A stretch of DNA of 64,000 bases from Bacillota bacterium (lineage in GTDB: Bacteria > Bacillota > Clostridia > Acetivibrionales > DSM-1351), in the NCBI GenBank assembly GCA_023460955.1, contig JAEWOH010000002.1, forward strand, positions 27,140 to 91,139. Direction: 5' to 3'. A program made the position numbers and the translations under genes. This document shows, one piece after another, positions 9,232 to 17,138 of the stretch. Below the pieces are notes generated by a model. The model had not been told where the DNA came from. It did not search any database and saw only the letters and a program-made list of their open reading frames with translations. The first letter of the stretch is position 1. The number at the start of each line of letters is the position of its first letter.

Positions 9232-10603
9232 TCTTATTATGATGGGCCTTAAAAATCTGTTTCGAAGAAAAACCAGAACTATATTAACTGTACTGGGTGT
9301 TGTTATCGGAACAGCTGCAATAGTTGTTATGGTTTCTTTAGGTTTGGGAATGAACGAAAGCTTCGATGAGCAATTAAAGCAAATGGGCAGCTTGAACATA
9401 ATAAATGTTACAAAGTACCGAAATGTTCCCGAAGGCGGAGCTGTTAATACAAAGGAGATTATTCTAGACGATGTGGCAATTGCAAATATAGGTGCAATAA
9501 AGGGCGTTCAAGCGGTAACCCCTGTTCTGGAATCTTACGTAAAGCTTGTTTCCGGGAAATATATAGCTTACACTCCCGTCCTTGGAATAGATTCAAAAGC
9601 AATGTCAAGCTTTGACTATACTGTAGAAAAAGGCAGATTACTACAAGAGGGTGACACAGAGAATATTGTTATAGGAAGTATGATCCCTCAAAATTTTTAC
9701 AATCCCAAGAACCAATACGGGATGATGGGCGGGCCAAACCAGAAGCCCCCTGTTGATGTCATGACGGACAAGCTGCAGATTACCTTTGATATGATGTATG
9801 GTGAGAAGCAACGACCAGGTTCGGGAGGAAATGAAAACACAAAACCTCCAAAATTATATAAAGTAAGAGCCGCAGGTGTTCTAGTTCAATCAAACGACTG
9901 GCAGAAAAACCAATATATATTTATGGACATTAACCACCTACAGAAGTTAATAAAGGATTCAAGCAAGGATCAAAACCAAAAAGGAAACGGTATGGGAATT
10001 ATAGGTTCTCCAACAACTTCAAAGGGTTATGAACGGCTAATGGTTATGGTCAAAGATATAGACGATGTGGACAGCATCCAGAAAAAAATTGATGAGATGG
10101 GCTATGGAACGAACAGTCTGGGTGATTTAAGAAAACAGATGCAGAAGCAGGCCCAGACCATACAGATAGTTCTCGGAGGTATCGGAGCAATTTCACTGCT
10201 CATCTCTGCTCTGGGTATTACTAATACTATGATTATGTCGATTTATGAAAGAACAAGAGAAATAGGTGTTATGAAGGTCTTGGGCTGTAGAATGAACAAC
10301 ATCCGGCAGCTGTTTTTGTTCGAGTCAGGAGTTATTGGTTTTATCGGTGGTCTTGCAGGAGTTTTGTTAAGTCTTCTTGCTTCCTTTATTTTAAATACTG
10401 TAGGTAAAGGACTTATGAATTCAGGAGGCATGGGAATTGGTATGGGGATGGGTATGGAAACAGGCAGCAGAATATCTGTAATTCCCCTCTGGCTTGCCGG
10501 TCTTTCCATAATCTTTGCTGTGCTTATCGGCCTTATATCCGGATTTTCACCCGCAAGAAGGGCTATGAAACTGAGTGCTCTAGAGGCCATTAAATCAGAA
10601 TAG
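9218..10603 (+). CDS. ABC transporter permease, MacB/FtsX type
   Basis: A 461-aa permease. Membrane helix 1 is near the N-terminus (TRTILTVLGVVIGTAAIVVM). A large extracytoplasmic MacB-type domain of about 250 residues follows, then three C-terminal helices with the FtsX signature (YERTREIGVMKVLGC and FSPARRAMKLSALEAIKSE). The start overlaps the upstream gene by 14 bp, so translation is probably coupled. The outer domain contains QYGMMGGPN and FDMMYGEKQ, and the last outer loop is Gly/Met-rich (GGMGIGMGMGMETGS). It forms the membrane part of the transporter with the ATPase at 6103. A terminator follows directly. Confidence 0.92.
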   Translation: MRNFDLIMMGLKNLFRRKTRTILTVLGVVIGTAAIVVMVSLGLGMNESFDEQLKQMGSLNIINVTKYRNVPEGGAVNTKEIILDDVAIANIGAIKGVQAVTPVLESYVKLVSGKYIAYTPVLGIDSKAMSSFDYTVEKGRLLQEGDTENIVIGSMIPQNFYNPKNQYGMMGGPNQKPPVDVMTDKLQITFDMMYGEKQRPGSGGNENTKPPKLYKVRAAGVLVQSNDWQKNQYIFMDINHLQKLIKDSSKDQNQKGNGMGIIGSPTTSKGYERLMVMVKDIDDVDSIQKKIDEMGYGTNSLGDLRKQMQKQAQTIQIVLGGIGAISLLISALGITNTMIMSIYERTREIGVMKVLGCRMNNIRQLFLFESGVIGFIGGLAGVLLSLLASFILNTVGKGLMNSGGMGIGMGMGMETGSRISVIPLWLAGLSIIFAVLIGLISGFSPARRAMKLSALEAIKSE

Positions 10604-10641
10604 CTAGTTTCAAATTAGAATGATGAATTAAAGTGTAATAA

Positions 10642-10672
10642 AAAAGTAGGTTACATAGGTAGCCTACTTTTT
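10642..10672 (+). terminator. intrinsic terminator after the ABC operon
   Basis: AAAAGTAGG and CCTACTTTT form a 9-bp stem with a 12-nt loop and a run of T. It stands 40 bp after the permease stop and could serve both strands. Confidence 0.75.
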
Positions 10673-10751
10673 TCATTATTACATTAAATATTTATCCAGT
10701 TAATTAAAACACTAATGACCCACCAATAATTTACTTTAATATTAAGCGGTT

Positions 10752-11996
10752 CTATAGTGTAAACTTCGATACCTGATCCTTTAATTTCTTTGAGAATATC
10801 AGGCTGTTCTGAGTTGAATCCTGAACACTCTGGAACTGTTCAGAAACTCCAGCAGTTTTTATAGTGATTGTTTCAACTCCATTTGCACTTTCATTTACAC
10901 TTGCTGTCACCTGATCAAGAGCGTCAACAATATTTGAAACTGACTGATTCATTGCTTTGGAGGATTCACTGAATTCATTCATCATTGTGCTGAAACGTAC
11001 TGAATCGGAATAATATTGCTCCCCGGTTTCAATAAGTTTTCTGTAATCTGTAAGTACATCCTGATCAACAAAGTCCAATATTACTCCTGCACTGTCGGTA
11101 AGAGCACCGACAGACTCATTTACTGTCTTTACTATATTTTTTATATCTGCTGCAGTCTTGGAGGACTGATCTGCAAGTTTCCTGATTTCATCTGCAACAA
11201 CTGCAAACCCCTTCCCCGCTTCACCCGCTCTAGCGGCTTCTATAGCGGCATTGAGAGAAAGCAGATTTGTTTGCTCGGTAATTTGTAAAATGGCCTGAGC
11301 AAGCAATTCTATCTGTGAAACGGCCTGAGCCTCCTCGATAGCCAATTTCAGTTGTTGTTTAACGTTATTGTAAACATTGCTGGCATTTTCAGCAGACTTA
11401 GCTGCATTTTCTTTAATCTCACTAGCCTTCTCACTGATAAGGTTTGCTGAAGCGGCACCTGTTTCAGATTTTTGATAAATAAGGTTAACATTTTGCAATA
11501 TTTCCTGAGTATCGAAGTTTATCTGATGAGTGGTTGCTGCAGATTCCTGCATTGAAGCTGAAATTCTTTCAGTTGTCTCAAGGGTATCGTTTGTCTTCTG
11601 ATGCAATTCCTGAGCCATTTTTTCAACTTCCTGAGAATTATCCATAATATTTTTGGAGGATTCCAACATCAGCCCCAATATATCTCTTAATGAGCCCCTC
11701 ATTAAAGAAAGATTTGTTGCAAGTAAGCCTATTTCATCTTTTCTGCTTTTAATCCTATCATAAGTTTTATCATGAGAAAGATCAAAATTTGCAGTCCTTT
11801 CGACAACCTGTAATAGAATCCTGATGGGTATAGTCAATGAATAAGTAAGCCAAAATCCGACACCTATCACAAATACAGCAGAAACAATTCCTACTATAAT
11901 TATAGGAAAGTCAAAAAGTTCATGAGCTACAATACCGCTTCCAACAACAATGATACATCCTAGTACAATCAATAATATCTTTTTACTGATAGACAT
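10752..11996 (-). CDS. methyl-accepting chemotaxis protein without an extracellular sensor domain
   Basis: About 414 aa. Two N-terminal helices (ILLIVLGCIIVVGSGIV and IIIVGIVSAVFVIGVGFWL) are joined by only about 8 residues (AHELFDFP), so no outer ligand domain exists. A HAMP segment follows (SLTIPIRILLQVVERTANFD), then the signalling hairpin with the CheA/CheW contact tip (EQTNLLSLNAAIEAARAGEA, GKGFAVVADEIRKLA). I chose ATG 11996 (MSISKKILL), preceded by GGGGGC, over 12017, which lacks a ribosome site. It may sense a membrane or cytosolic state, or relay a signal from a partner. No che or flagellar gene is nearby. Confidence 0.92.
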   Translation of the reverse strand: MSISKKILLIVLGCIIVVGSGIVAHELFDFPIIIVGIVSAVFVIGVGFWLTYSLTIPIRILLQVVERTANFDLSHDKTYDRIKSRKDEIGLLATNLSLMRGSLRDILGLMLESSKNIMDNSQEVEKMAQELHQKTNDTLETTERISASMQESAATTHQINFDTQEILQNVNLIYQKSETGAASANLISEKASEIKENAAKSAENASNVYNNVKQQLKLAIEEAQAVSQIELLAQAILQITEQTNLLSLNAAIEAARAGEAGKGFAVVADEIRKLADQSSKTAADIKNIVKTVNESVGALTDSAGVILDFVDQDVLTDYRKLIETGEQYYSDSVRFSTMMNEFSESSKAMNQSVSNIVDALDQVTASVNESANGVETITIKTAGVSEQFQSVQDSTQNSLIFSKKLKDQVSKFTL

Positions 11997-12321
11997 AGCC
12001 CTTAGCGCCCCCAGCATATTAGAAGATTTTAATTTCTATTTTATACTATCATAATGTGTCGACAATATCCATACCTCTTTATCAAATTTACACTAATTAT
12101 GAGTATTTTTAAATTATATAAATAATGGCATATTCTGTTATATTATGTTTTTTAATGCATTTTGATAATTAATACATTATACAAATAAATAAGGCAGAAA
12201 ACATTAAAAATCAATAAGCAAAAAGGTTGCTTACAATATATACATTTATTAATAAAATATGCTATGTTATATAAAATGAGTCGAATGTTGATGATCATTA
12301 ATATTGTAGGAAGGTGATTAA
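11997..12321. other. AT-rich intergenic region, no gene
   Basis: This 325-bp stretch separates two divergent genes and must hold both promoters. I see several TATAAA-like boxes but no pair of -35 and -10 boxes I would commit to. GTTGATGATCATTAAT near 12290 is a partial palindrome just before the XRE gene and could be its operator. No RNA gene or open frame stands out. Confidence 0.4.
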
Positions 12322-12876
12322 ATGTCTGAACAAATAAAGCTTATTGCATCAAGAATCAAGGAGTTACGGGAAATATCGGCCATATCGGCACAAAGTCTTG
12401 CTGCTGAGCTTCATATTTCAGAAGAAGTTTATCTTGATTATGAAAGCGGAAACACTGATATACCGGTCAGTTTTCTTTACCAGATAGCAAATAGGTTCAA
12501 TGTGGAACTATCTGCTATTCTAACAGGAGATAATCCCAAACTTCATACCTATCAGGTTGTAAGAAAGGGCAAGGGTGCTAATGTAGAACGAAGAGAAGAT
12601 TACAAGTATCAAAGCCTTGCAAACAACTTTATCGGCAAAAAAGCCGAGCCTTTTATCGTAACGGTTTCACCTGAGACAGTAAATGCTCCTGTTCATTTCA
12701 ACTCTCATAAAGGTCAGGAGTTTAATTATGTTATAGAAGGAACTTTAAAAATAATTATCAATGGACATGAACTGATTTTGGAAGAAGGAGATTCTATTTA
12801 TTTTGACTCCTCTGCCAATCATGGCATGAAAGCTTTAAACGGAAAACAGGCTAGATTTTTAGCCATTATTCTTTAG
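12322..12876 (+). CDS. XRE family regulator with C-terminal cupin domain
   Basis: 184 aa. Residues 1-65 form a Cro/C1-type HTH (IKELREISAISAQSLAAELH, followed by YLDYESGNTDIPVSFLYQIA). Residues of about 110-184 form a cupin barrel (PVHFNSHKGQEFNYVIEGTL, LEEGDSIYFDSSANHGMKAL) with His residues placed as in small-molecule-binding cupins. AAGGTG lies upstream of the ATG. The stop is 19 bp before the acyl-CoA synthetase gene, so the two are very likely cotranscribed and the regulator probably controls the pair. Related HTH-cupin proteins regulate metabolic genes in response to a ligand; this ligand is unknown. Confidence 0.92.
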   Translation: MSEQIKLIASRIKELREISAISAQSLAAELHISEEVYLDYESGNTDIPVSFLYQIANRFNVELSAILTGDNPKLHTYQVVRKGKGANVERREDYKYQSLANNFIGKKAEPFIVTVSPETVNAPVHFNSHKGQEFNYVIEGTLKIIINGHELILEEGDSIYFDSSANHGMKALNGKQARFLAIIL

Positions 12877-12895
12877 TACTAGGGGGATTAAAGGA

Positions 12896-14557
12896 ATGTT
12901 GAACAAGTATCTTTCTCGTGTGGATTTCTCATCCTATGAGGACTTCTATGAGAATTTTAAAATAAATGTACCTGAAAACTTCAACTTTGCGTACGATGTA
13001 GTAGATGAATATGCAAGAACCCAGCCAAACAAAGTAGCCCTCGTTTGGTGTGATGAATCAGGTGCCGAGGCTACTTTTACTTTTGCTCAGCTTAAGGAAT
13101 ATAGCGATAAGACTGCCAATTTCTTTAAAGGGGTTGGTATTAAACGCGGTGACCCGGTTATGCTTGTATTAAAAAGACGATATGAATTCTGGTTCTGCAT
13201 ACTTGCTTTACACAAGCTGGGTGCAGTTACTATACCCGCCACTCATCTGCTTACCTCAAAGGATATTGTTTACCGGGCAAATGCTGCGGACATAAAGATG
13301 ATTGTTTCTGTTTCGGAACCTGAAGTTATCATGCACATTGAGGATTCGTTGAGTAAATGTCCCACACTTAAATACAAAGCTCTTGTAGGCGATAGTAAGG
13401 ACGGCTGGCTTGATTTTACAAGTGAAGTAGATAAATCTTCAAATGTATTTACAAGACCCTCCGGCGATCAGGCATCCAAGAATGATGATATTTCACTGCT
13501 TTATTTTACGTCAGGAACAACAGGAATGCCTAAGATGGTTCAGCACGACTATGTTTATCCTTTAGGTCATATTCTTACGGCTAAATACTGGCAGAACGTT
13601 GAAGATGGAGGTCTACATCTTACTGTTGCAGATACAGGCTGGGCCAAAGCAGTTTGGGGTAAAATTTACGGTCAGTGGCTTGCCGGATGTGCAGTATTCG
13701 TGTATGACTTTAATAAATTTATTCCAAAGGAGCTCCTTCAGGTAATATCAAAGCATAAGGTGACTTCTTTCTGCGCTCCTCCGACAATGTACAGGTTCTT
13801 TATTAAAGAGGATCTTACACAGTTTGACCTCAGCAACCTTAAATATTGTGCTGTTGCAGGTGAACCGCTTAATCCCGAGGTTTACAACCAATTTTTTAAT
13901 GCTACCGGCTTAAAACTTATGGAAGGCTTCGGACAGACAGAATTAACTGTAACACTTGCAACCTACCCCTGGATGGAGCCCAAGCCCGGTTCAATGGGTA
14001 AACCGTCACCAGGCTATGACATCGATCTAGTGGATGATGACGGTAACTCGGTCGGTGACGGCGAGGAAGGCCAGATTGTAGTTAGAACACATAACAAGAA
14101 GCCCGCAGGTATGTTTGGAGGTTACTACAGGGATGCCGCACTGACTAATAAGGTATGGCACAACGATATTTATTATACAGGCGATGTTGCATGGCGTGAT
14201 GAGGACGGATTTTACTGGTTCGTGGGAAGAGCTGATGATGTCATCAAGAGCTCCGGTTACAGAATTGGACCTTTTGAGGTTGAGAGCGCTCTTATCGAAC
14301 ATCCCGCCGTTATGGAATGTGCTATAACTGCAGTACCTGACGAAGTCAGGGGTCAGATAGTAAAAGCTACTGTCGTGCTTACAAAGAATTATTCTCCAAG
14401 TGACGAACTTGTTAAAGAGCTTCAGGATCATGTTAAGAAAGTTACAGCTCCGTACAAATATCCCAGAATAATAGAGTTTGTAAGTGAGCTTCCAAAGACA
14501 ATAAGCGGCAAAATCAGACGTGTAGAAATAAGACAGACTGATAATGACAAAAAATAA
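12896..14557 (+). CDS. AMP-forming acyl-CoA synthetase
   Basis: A 553-aa ANL-superfamily enzyme that activates a carboxylic acid with ATP and joins it to CoA through an acyl-AMP intermediate. Motifs in order are the P-loop-like YFTSGTTGMPKMVQH, the adenine motif EGFGQTE, YYTGDVAWRDEDGFYWFVGR, the hinge region DDVIKSSGYRIGPFEVE and the catalytic lysine segment PKTISGKIRRVEIR. Overall it looks like the acetyl/medium-chain acyl-CoA synthetase branch; the acyl chain cannot be told from sequence. The ATG is preceded by AGGGGG. It pairs with the HTH-cupin regulator upstream and is followed by a terminator-like structure. Confidence 0.93.
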   Translation: MLNKYLSRVDFSSYEDFYENFKINVPENFNFAYDVVDEYARTQPNKVALVWCDESGAEATFTFAQLKEYSDKTANFFKGVGIKRGDPVMLVLKRRYEFWFCILALHKLGAVTIPATHLLTSKDIVYRANAADIKMIVSVSEPEVIMHIEDSLSKCPTLKYKALVGDSKDGWLDFTSEVDKSSNVFTRPSGDQASKNDDISLLYFTSGTTGMPKMVQHDYVYPLGHILTAKYWQNVEDGGLHLTVADTGWAKAVWGKIYGQWLAGCAVFVYDFNKFIPKELLQVISKHKVTSFCAPPTMYRFFIKEDLTQFDLSNLKYCAVAGEPLNPEVYNQFFNATGLKLMEGFGQTELTVTLATYPWMEPKPGSMGKPSPGYDIDLVDDDGNSVGDGEEGQIVVRTHNKKPAGMFGGYYRDAALTNKVWHNDIYYTGDVAWRDEDGFYWFVGRADDVIKSSGYRIGPFEVESALIEHPAVMECAITAVPDEVRGQIVKATVVLTKNYSPSDELVKELQDHVKKVTAPYKYPRIIEFVSELPKTISGKIRRVEIRQTDNDKK

Positions 14558-14605
14558 ATACAGTAATTAATGCACTCTTGCTTTATTCCAAAATTCATTA
14601 TACAG

Positions 14606-14658
14606 CAAAAAAGCGGCTCTCCTTGAGAAGAAATTCTCTGATGGGACCTGCTTTTTTG
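14606..14658 (+). terminator. terminator-like structure with an inner GNRA-capped hairpin
   Basis: CAAAAAAGC (14606-14614) can pair with GCTTTTTTG (14650-14658). Inside it, GAGAA-GAAA-TTCTC (14625-14638) forms a short stem closed by a GAAA tetraloop. Position after the synthetase gene suggests a terminator. The branched form is less usual than a plain stem. Confidence 0.5.
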
Positions 14659-14693
14659 TTGTAACTTTCTATTTATTTCTTAAAATATCAAAA

Positions 14694-14712
14694 GCCCCGT
14701 ATAAAACGGGGC
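14694..14712 (+). other. stable GC hairpin in a short leader
   Basis: GCCCCGT-ATAAA-ACGGGGC is a perfect 7-bp stem with a 5-nt loop. It lies 16 bases before AAGGAG and a nine-codon reading frame. A possible promoter, TTGTAA-16 bp-TAAAAT, lies just upstream. See the mini-ORF entry. Confidence 0.5.
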
Positions 14713-14742
14713 TGATACAAAGGGTTTTAAGGAGAAACATTT

Positions 14743-14769
14743 ATGAAAAAGTTTATGTTATTATACTAA
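14743..14769 (+). CDS. possible 8-residue mini-ORF
   Basis: ATG starts the peptide MKKFMLLY, followed by TAA. A strong Shine-Dalgarno, AAGGAG (14729-14734), sits eight bases upstream, and the hairpin at 14694-14712 precedes it. The peptide looks like the start of a signal sequence, so this may be the decayed head of a lost secreted-protein gene, a leader peptide, or chance. Nothing coding follows before the htpG end at 14851. Confidence 0.25.
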   Translation: MKKFMLLY

Positions 14770-14850
14770 AATAATTTTGTTAATAAATAATATATAAATA
14801 ATGAACTTTCTGTAAACACTCGTATAGGTAAGCAATTGTATGGAATATTG

Positions 14851-16746
14851 CTAAACCAGTTTCATTAAGATTTCATTGCTTCGCTCAATAAACTTAGCCA
14901 TTGCATCCGGTTCTAAGGGCTGATGGCTCATCATAGCAAGATCATAAATATGTTCGCTGATAAGCTTAATCTCATCCTTTTTAGCCTCATCCGCCTTCAT
15001 ATCGGTAAGAACCTTAACGAGTTTGTTAGTGGAATTCAAAACCAGCGTCTGCTCTTTTGGGAACATGTGGCTCATATCCATCCCCCCGAACATTGCACTC
15101 ATTTCCTGCATTCTTCTCGATTGTTCAGATAACAGTATCATTGCAGGGAGTGATTCATTTTTCAGCGACTCAACCTGAATCTTTAATTTTTCATCATTTA
15201 CTGCAGCCTTGAACAATTTTTCAAGGTAACCCACATCTTCTTCTGATAATGCAGTATTTCCATTTTTCATATTATCAGAGATGTCGGCATCTATTCTGTT
15301 AAAATGAACTCCCGACATTTTGCTTTCCAGAAGCTGCATAAAATGATTATCAATCATGGTTGAAAGTATAACAGCTTCCATCTCGTTTTCCTTGAACAAT
15401 CTGATATATTGAGCCTGCTGCTTCTCATTTGATACATAGAATACCTTATTTTCGTGCTTCTCCTTGTTATTTTCAAGGTAATCCTTAAGGGTTGTATAGC
15501 CTCCCTTAGTAGATTTAAATATAAGTATATCCTTTACTCTGTCATAGAATTTTTCTTCTCTTATACAGCCGTATTTAACAAATGGATTGATATCATCCCA
15601 GTATTTATTGTAATTTTCACGCTCATTTTCATAGAGTGCTGTAAGTTTGTCAGCGACTTTCTTTGTAATGTGTGAGGATATTTTGCTAACATAACCGTCA
15701 TTCTGCAGGAAGCTCCTTGATACATTCAAGGGCAGGTCTGGACAATCAAGAACACCCTTGAGCAGCAGTAAAAACTCCGGAATTACCTCTTTTATGTTAT
15801 CAGCAACAAAAACCTGATTGTAGTAAAGCTTTATCTGACCTTCCATAGTCTCAAATTCATGCTTGAGTTTAGGGAAGTATAGTATACCCTTCAGGTTGAA
15901 TGGATAGTCCATGTTTAAATGAATCCAGAACAAAGGCTCATTAAAATCATGGAATACCTTTGTGTAGAATTGCTTGTATTCTTCTTCGGTACAATCCTTT
16001 GGATTCTTAAGCCATAATGGTTGAGTGTCATTTAAGGGTATTGGCTTTTCTAACTCTGCCTTTTCATCAGCTTTATTTTCTTCCTGAGCCTTTTCCTCTG
16101 TCTGCTCAGGTTTTGCTGAATCTTCAAGGTATAATTCATATGGAAGGAAAGAGAAATATTTTTCAAGGGTTTCTCTCATTTTATATTCGTCTGTAAATTC
16201 AAGCCCATCCTCTGCTAGGTAAAGGGTTATTGTTGTCCCTCTCTCGGCCCTGTCTGATTCCATCATTTCAAATTCAGTTCCGCCGTCGCTTATCCACCTT
16301 ACTGCTGCGGCTCCGGGCTGATATGACAGAGTATCTATCTGTACCCTTTGAGACACCATAAATGCTGAATAAAAGCCTAGTCCGAAATGTCCTATAATTT
16401 GTCCATCGTCGGATTTATCCTTGTATTTCTCAAGAAAATCCACTGCTCCGGAAAAAGCTATCTGATTTATATATTTTTTGACCTCTTCATCAGTCATACC
16501 AAGACCATTATCTATAACTTTTATTGTCTTATCATTCTTATTTACAATGACCTTGATTTCGAATTTATTATCCTCGGGCAGGTCAGCTTCGCCAATAGCG
16601 TCCAGCTTCTTAAGCTTGCTTATGGCATCGCTTGCATTTGATACAAGCTCTCTGATAAAAATATCCTTTTCAGAGTACAGCCACTTCTTTATAATAGGAA
16701 AAATGTTTTCTGTGTTAATTGATATACTTCCGCTTTCGTGTTTCAT
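14851..16746 (-). CDS. htpG: Hsp90 family chaperone HtpG
   Basis: A 631-aa ATP-dependent cytosolic chaperone. The GHKL ATPase domain covers about residues 1-210, with LVSNASDAISKLK, DNGLGMTDEEV and GHFGLGFYSAFMV as nucleotide-binding motifs. A short charged linker follows (rich in Glu, Lys, Gln, about 211-235), then the middle and C-terminal dimerisation domains. The start ATG is preceded by GGAGG. The upstream region has a perfect CIRCE element and two candidate promoters, which implies HrcA repression and heat induction. In Bacillus subtilis htpG is not in the HrcA regulon, so this arrangement is worth noting. Confidence 0.96.
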   Translation of the reverse strand: MKHESGSISINTENIFPIIKKWLYSEKDIFIRELVSNASDAISKLKKLDAIGEADLPEDNKFEIKVIVNKNDKTIKVIDNGLGMTDEEVKKYINQIAFSGAVDFLEKYKDKSDDGQIIGHFGLGFYSAFMVSQRVQIDTLSYQPGAAAVRWISDGGTEFEMMESDRAERGTTITLYLAEDGLEFTDEYKMRETLEKYFSFLPYELYLEDSAKPEQTEEKAQEENKADEKAELEKPIPLNDTQPLWLKNPKDCTEEEYKQFYTKVFHDFNEPLFWIHLNMDYPFNLKGILYFPKLKHEFETMEGQIKLYYNQVFVADNIKEVIPEFLLLLKGVLDCPDLPLNVSRSFLQNDGYVSKISSHITKKVADKLTALYENERENYNKYWDDINPFVKYGCIREEKFYDRVKDILIFKSTKGGYTTLKDYLENNKEKHENKVFYVSNEKQQAQYIRLFKENEMEAVILSTMIDNHFMQLLESKMSGVHFNRIDADISDNMKNGNTALSEEDVGYLEKLFKAAVNDEKLKIQVESLKNESLPAMILLSEQSRRMQEMSAMFGGMDMSHMFPKEQTLVLNSTNKLVKVLTDMKADEAKKDEIKLISEHIYDLAMMSHQPLEPDAMAKFIERSNEILMKLV

Positions 16747-16759
16747 AAAACCTCCTGCT

Positions 16760-16776
16760 TACGCGTACTGCGCGTA
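16760..16776 (-). other. hairpin next to the htpG ribosome-binding site
   Basis: TACGCG-TACTG-CGCGTA forms a 6-bp stem four bases from the GGAGG at 16751-16755. A similar hairpin precedes the Yip1 gene at 52040. It could modulate ribosome access; this is inference. Confidence 0.4.
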
Positions 16777-16812
16777 TATATATAGTAATAAAAGCCGCAT
16801 TGCGGGTTTTGA

Positions 16813-16854
16813 AGCGTGAAAAGCAATATGAATCCTCTAATGCTTTTCCACGCT
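16813..16854 (-). other. large hairpin in the htpG leader
   Basis: The arms AAGCGTGAAAAGCA and TGCTTTTCCACGCT pair along about 13 bp with one bulged base. It is within the leader made from the promoter at 16886-16914. A smaller CCG/CGG hairpin inside the AAAACCCGCAATGCGG segment near 16797-16810 follows it. Confidence 0.5.
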
Positions 16855-16885
16855 CTACCTTCACTTGAAAATTTTCAACAATAAT

Positions 16886-16914
16886 AATATAACTCTATTG
16901 CTTTAAACTTTCAA
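16886..16914 (-). promoter_or_regulatory. htpG sigma-A promoter, proximal
   Basis: On the minus strand TTGAAA (16909-16914) and TATATT (16886-16891) are separated by exactly 17 bp. A 9-bp inverted repeat, CACTTGAAA (16862-16870) and TTTCAAGTG (16909-16917) on the plus strand, flanks the core. Transcription from here gives a leader of about 130 nt. Confidence 0.7.
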
Positions 16915-16921
16915 GTGTTTT

Positions 16922-16948
16922 TTAGCACTCGTTGAATAGGAGTGCTAA
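16922..16948. promoter_or_regulatory. CIRCE operator (HrcA site)
   Basis: TTAGCACTC-N9-GAGTGCTAA matches the published CIRCE consensus at all 18 arm positions. HrcA binds this element and represses heat-shock genes. It lies eight bases upstream of the proximal htpG -35 box and immediately after a second candidate promoter, so it would block the distal start directly. Confidence 0.95.
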
Positions 16949-16949
16949 C

Positions 16950-16978
16950 AATACAACGTAATTTGTTCAATTTCCCAA
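16950..16978 (-). promoter_or_regulatory. htpG promoter, distal
   Basis: TTGGGA (16973-16978) and TGTATT (16950-16955) on the minus strand are 17 bp apart. The start point would fall at the CIRCE element, the usual geometry for HrcA control. The boxes are weaker than those of the proximal promoter. Confidence 0.5.
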
Positions 16979-17138
16979 GGCTAATATCCAGCATACTATA
17001 ATATTAACCTTTCCTTTTCTTGTTATCTCTTAAGGTGTCATATTTAAAGTACTAACGTGTAATTCAAATTAATGGATTGCACACAAAATTAATTACCGCA
17101 TTAATGCACTTTTCAAGTTAAAACAATCCCGTACCTTC

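Noticed and set aside
14831..14852. Terminator for htpG formed by AGCAAT/ATTGCT
   Set aside because: Only a 6-bp AT-rich stem, and no T-run follows on the minus strand.
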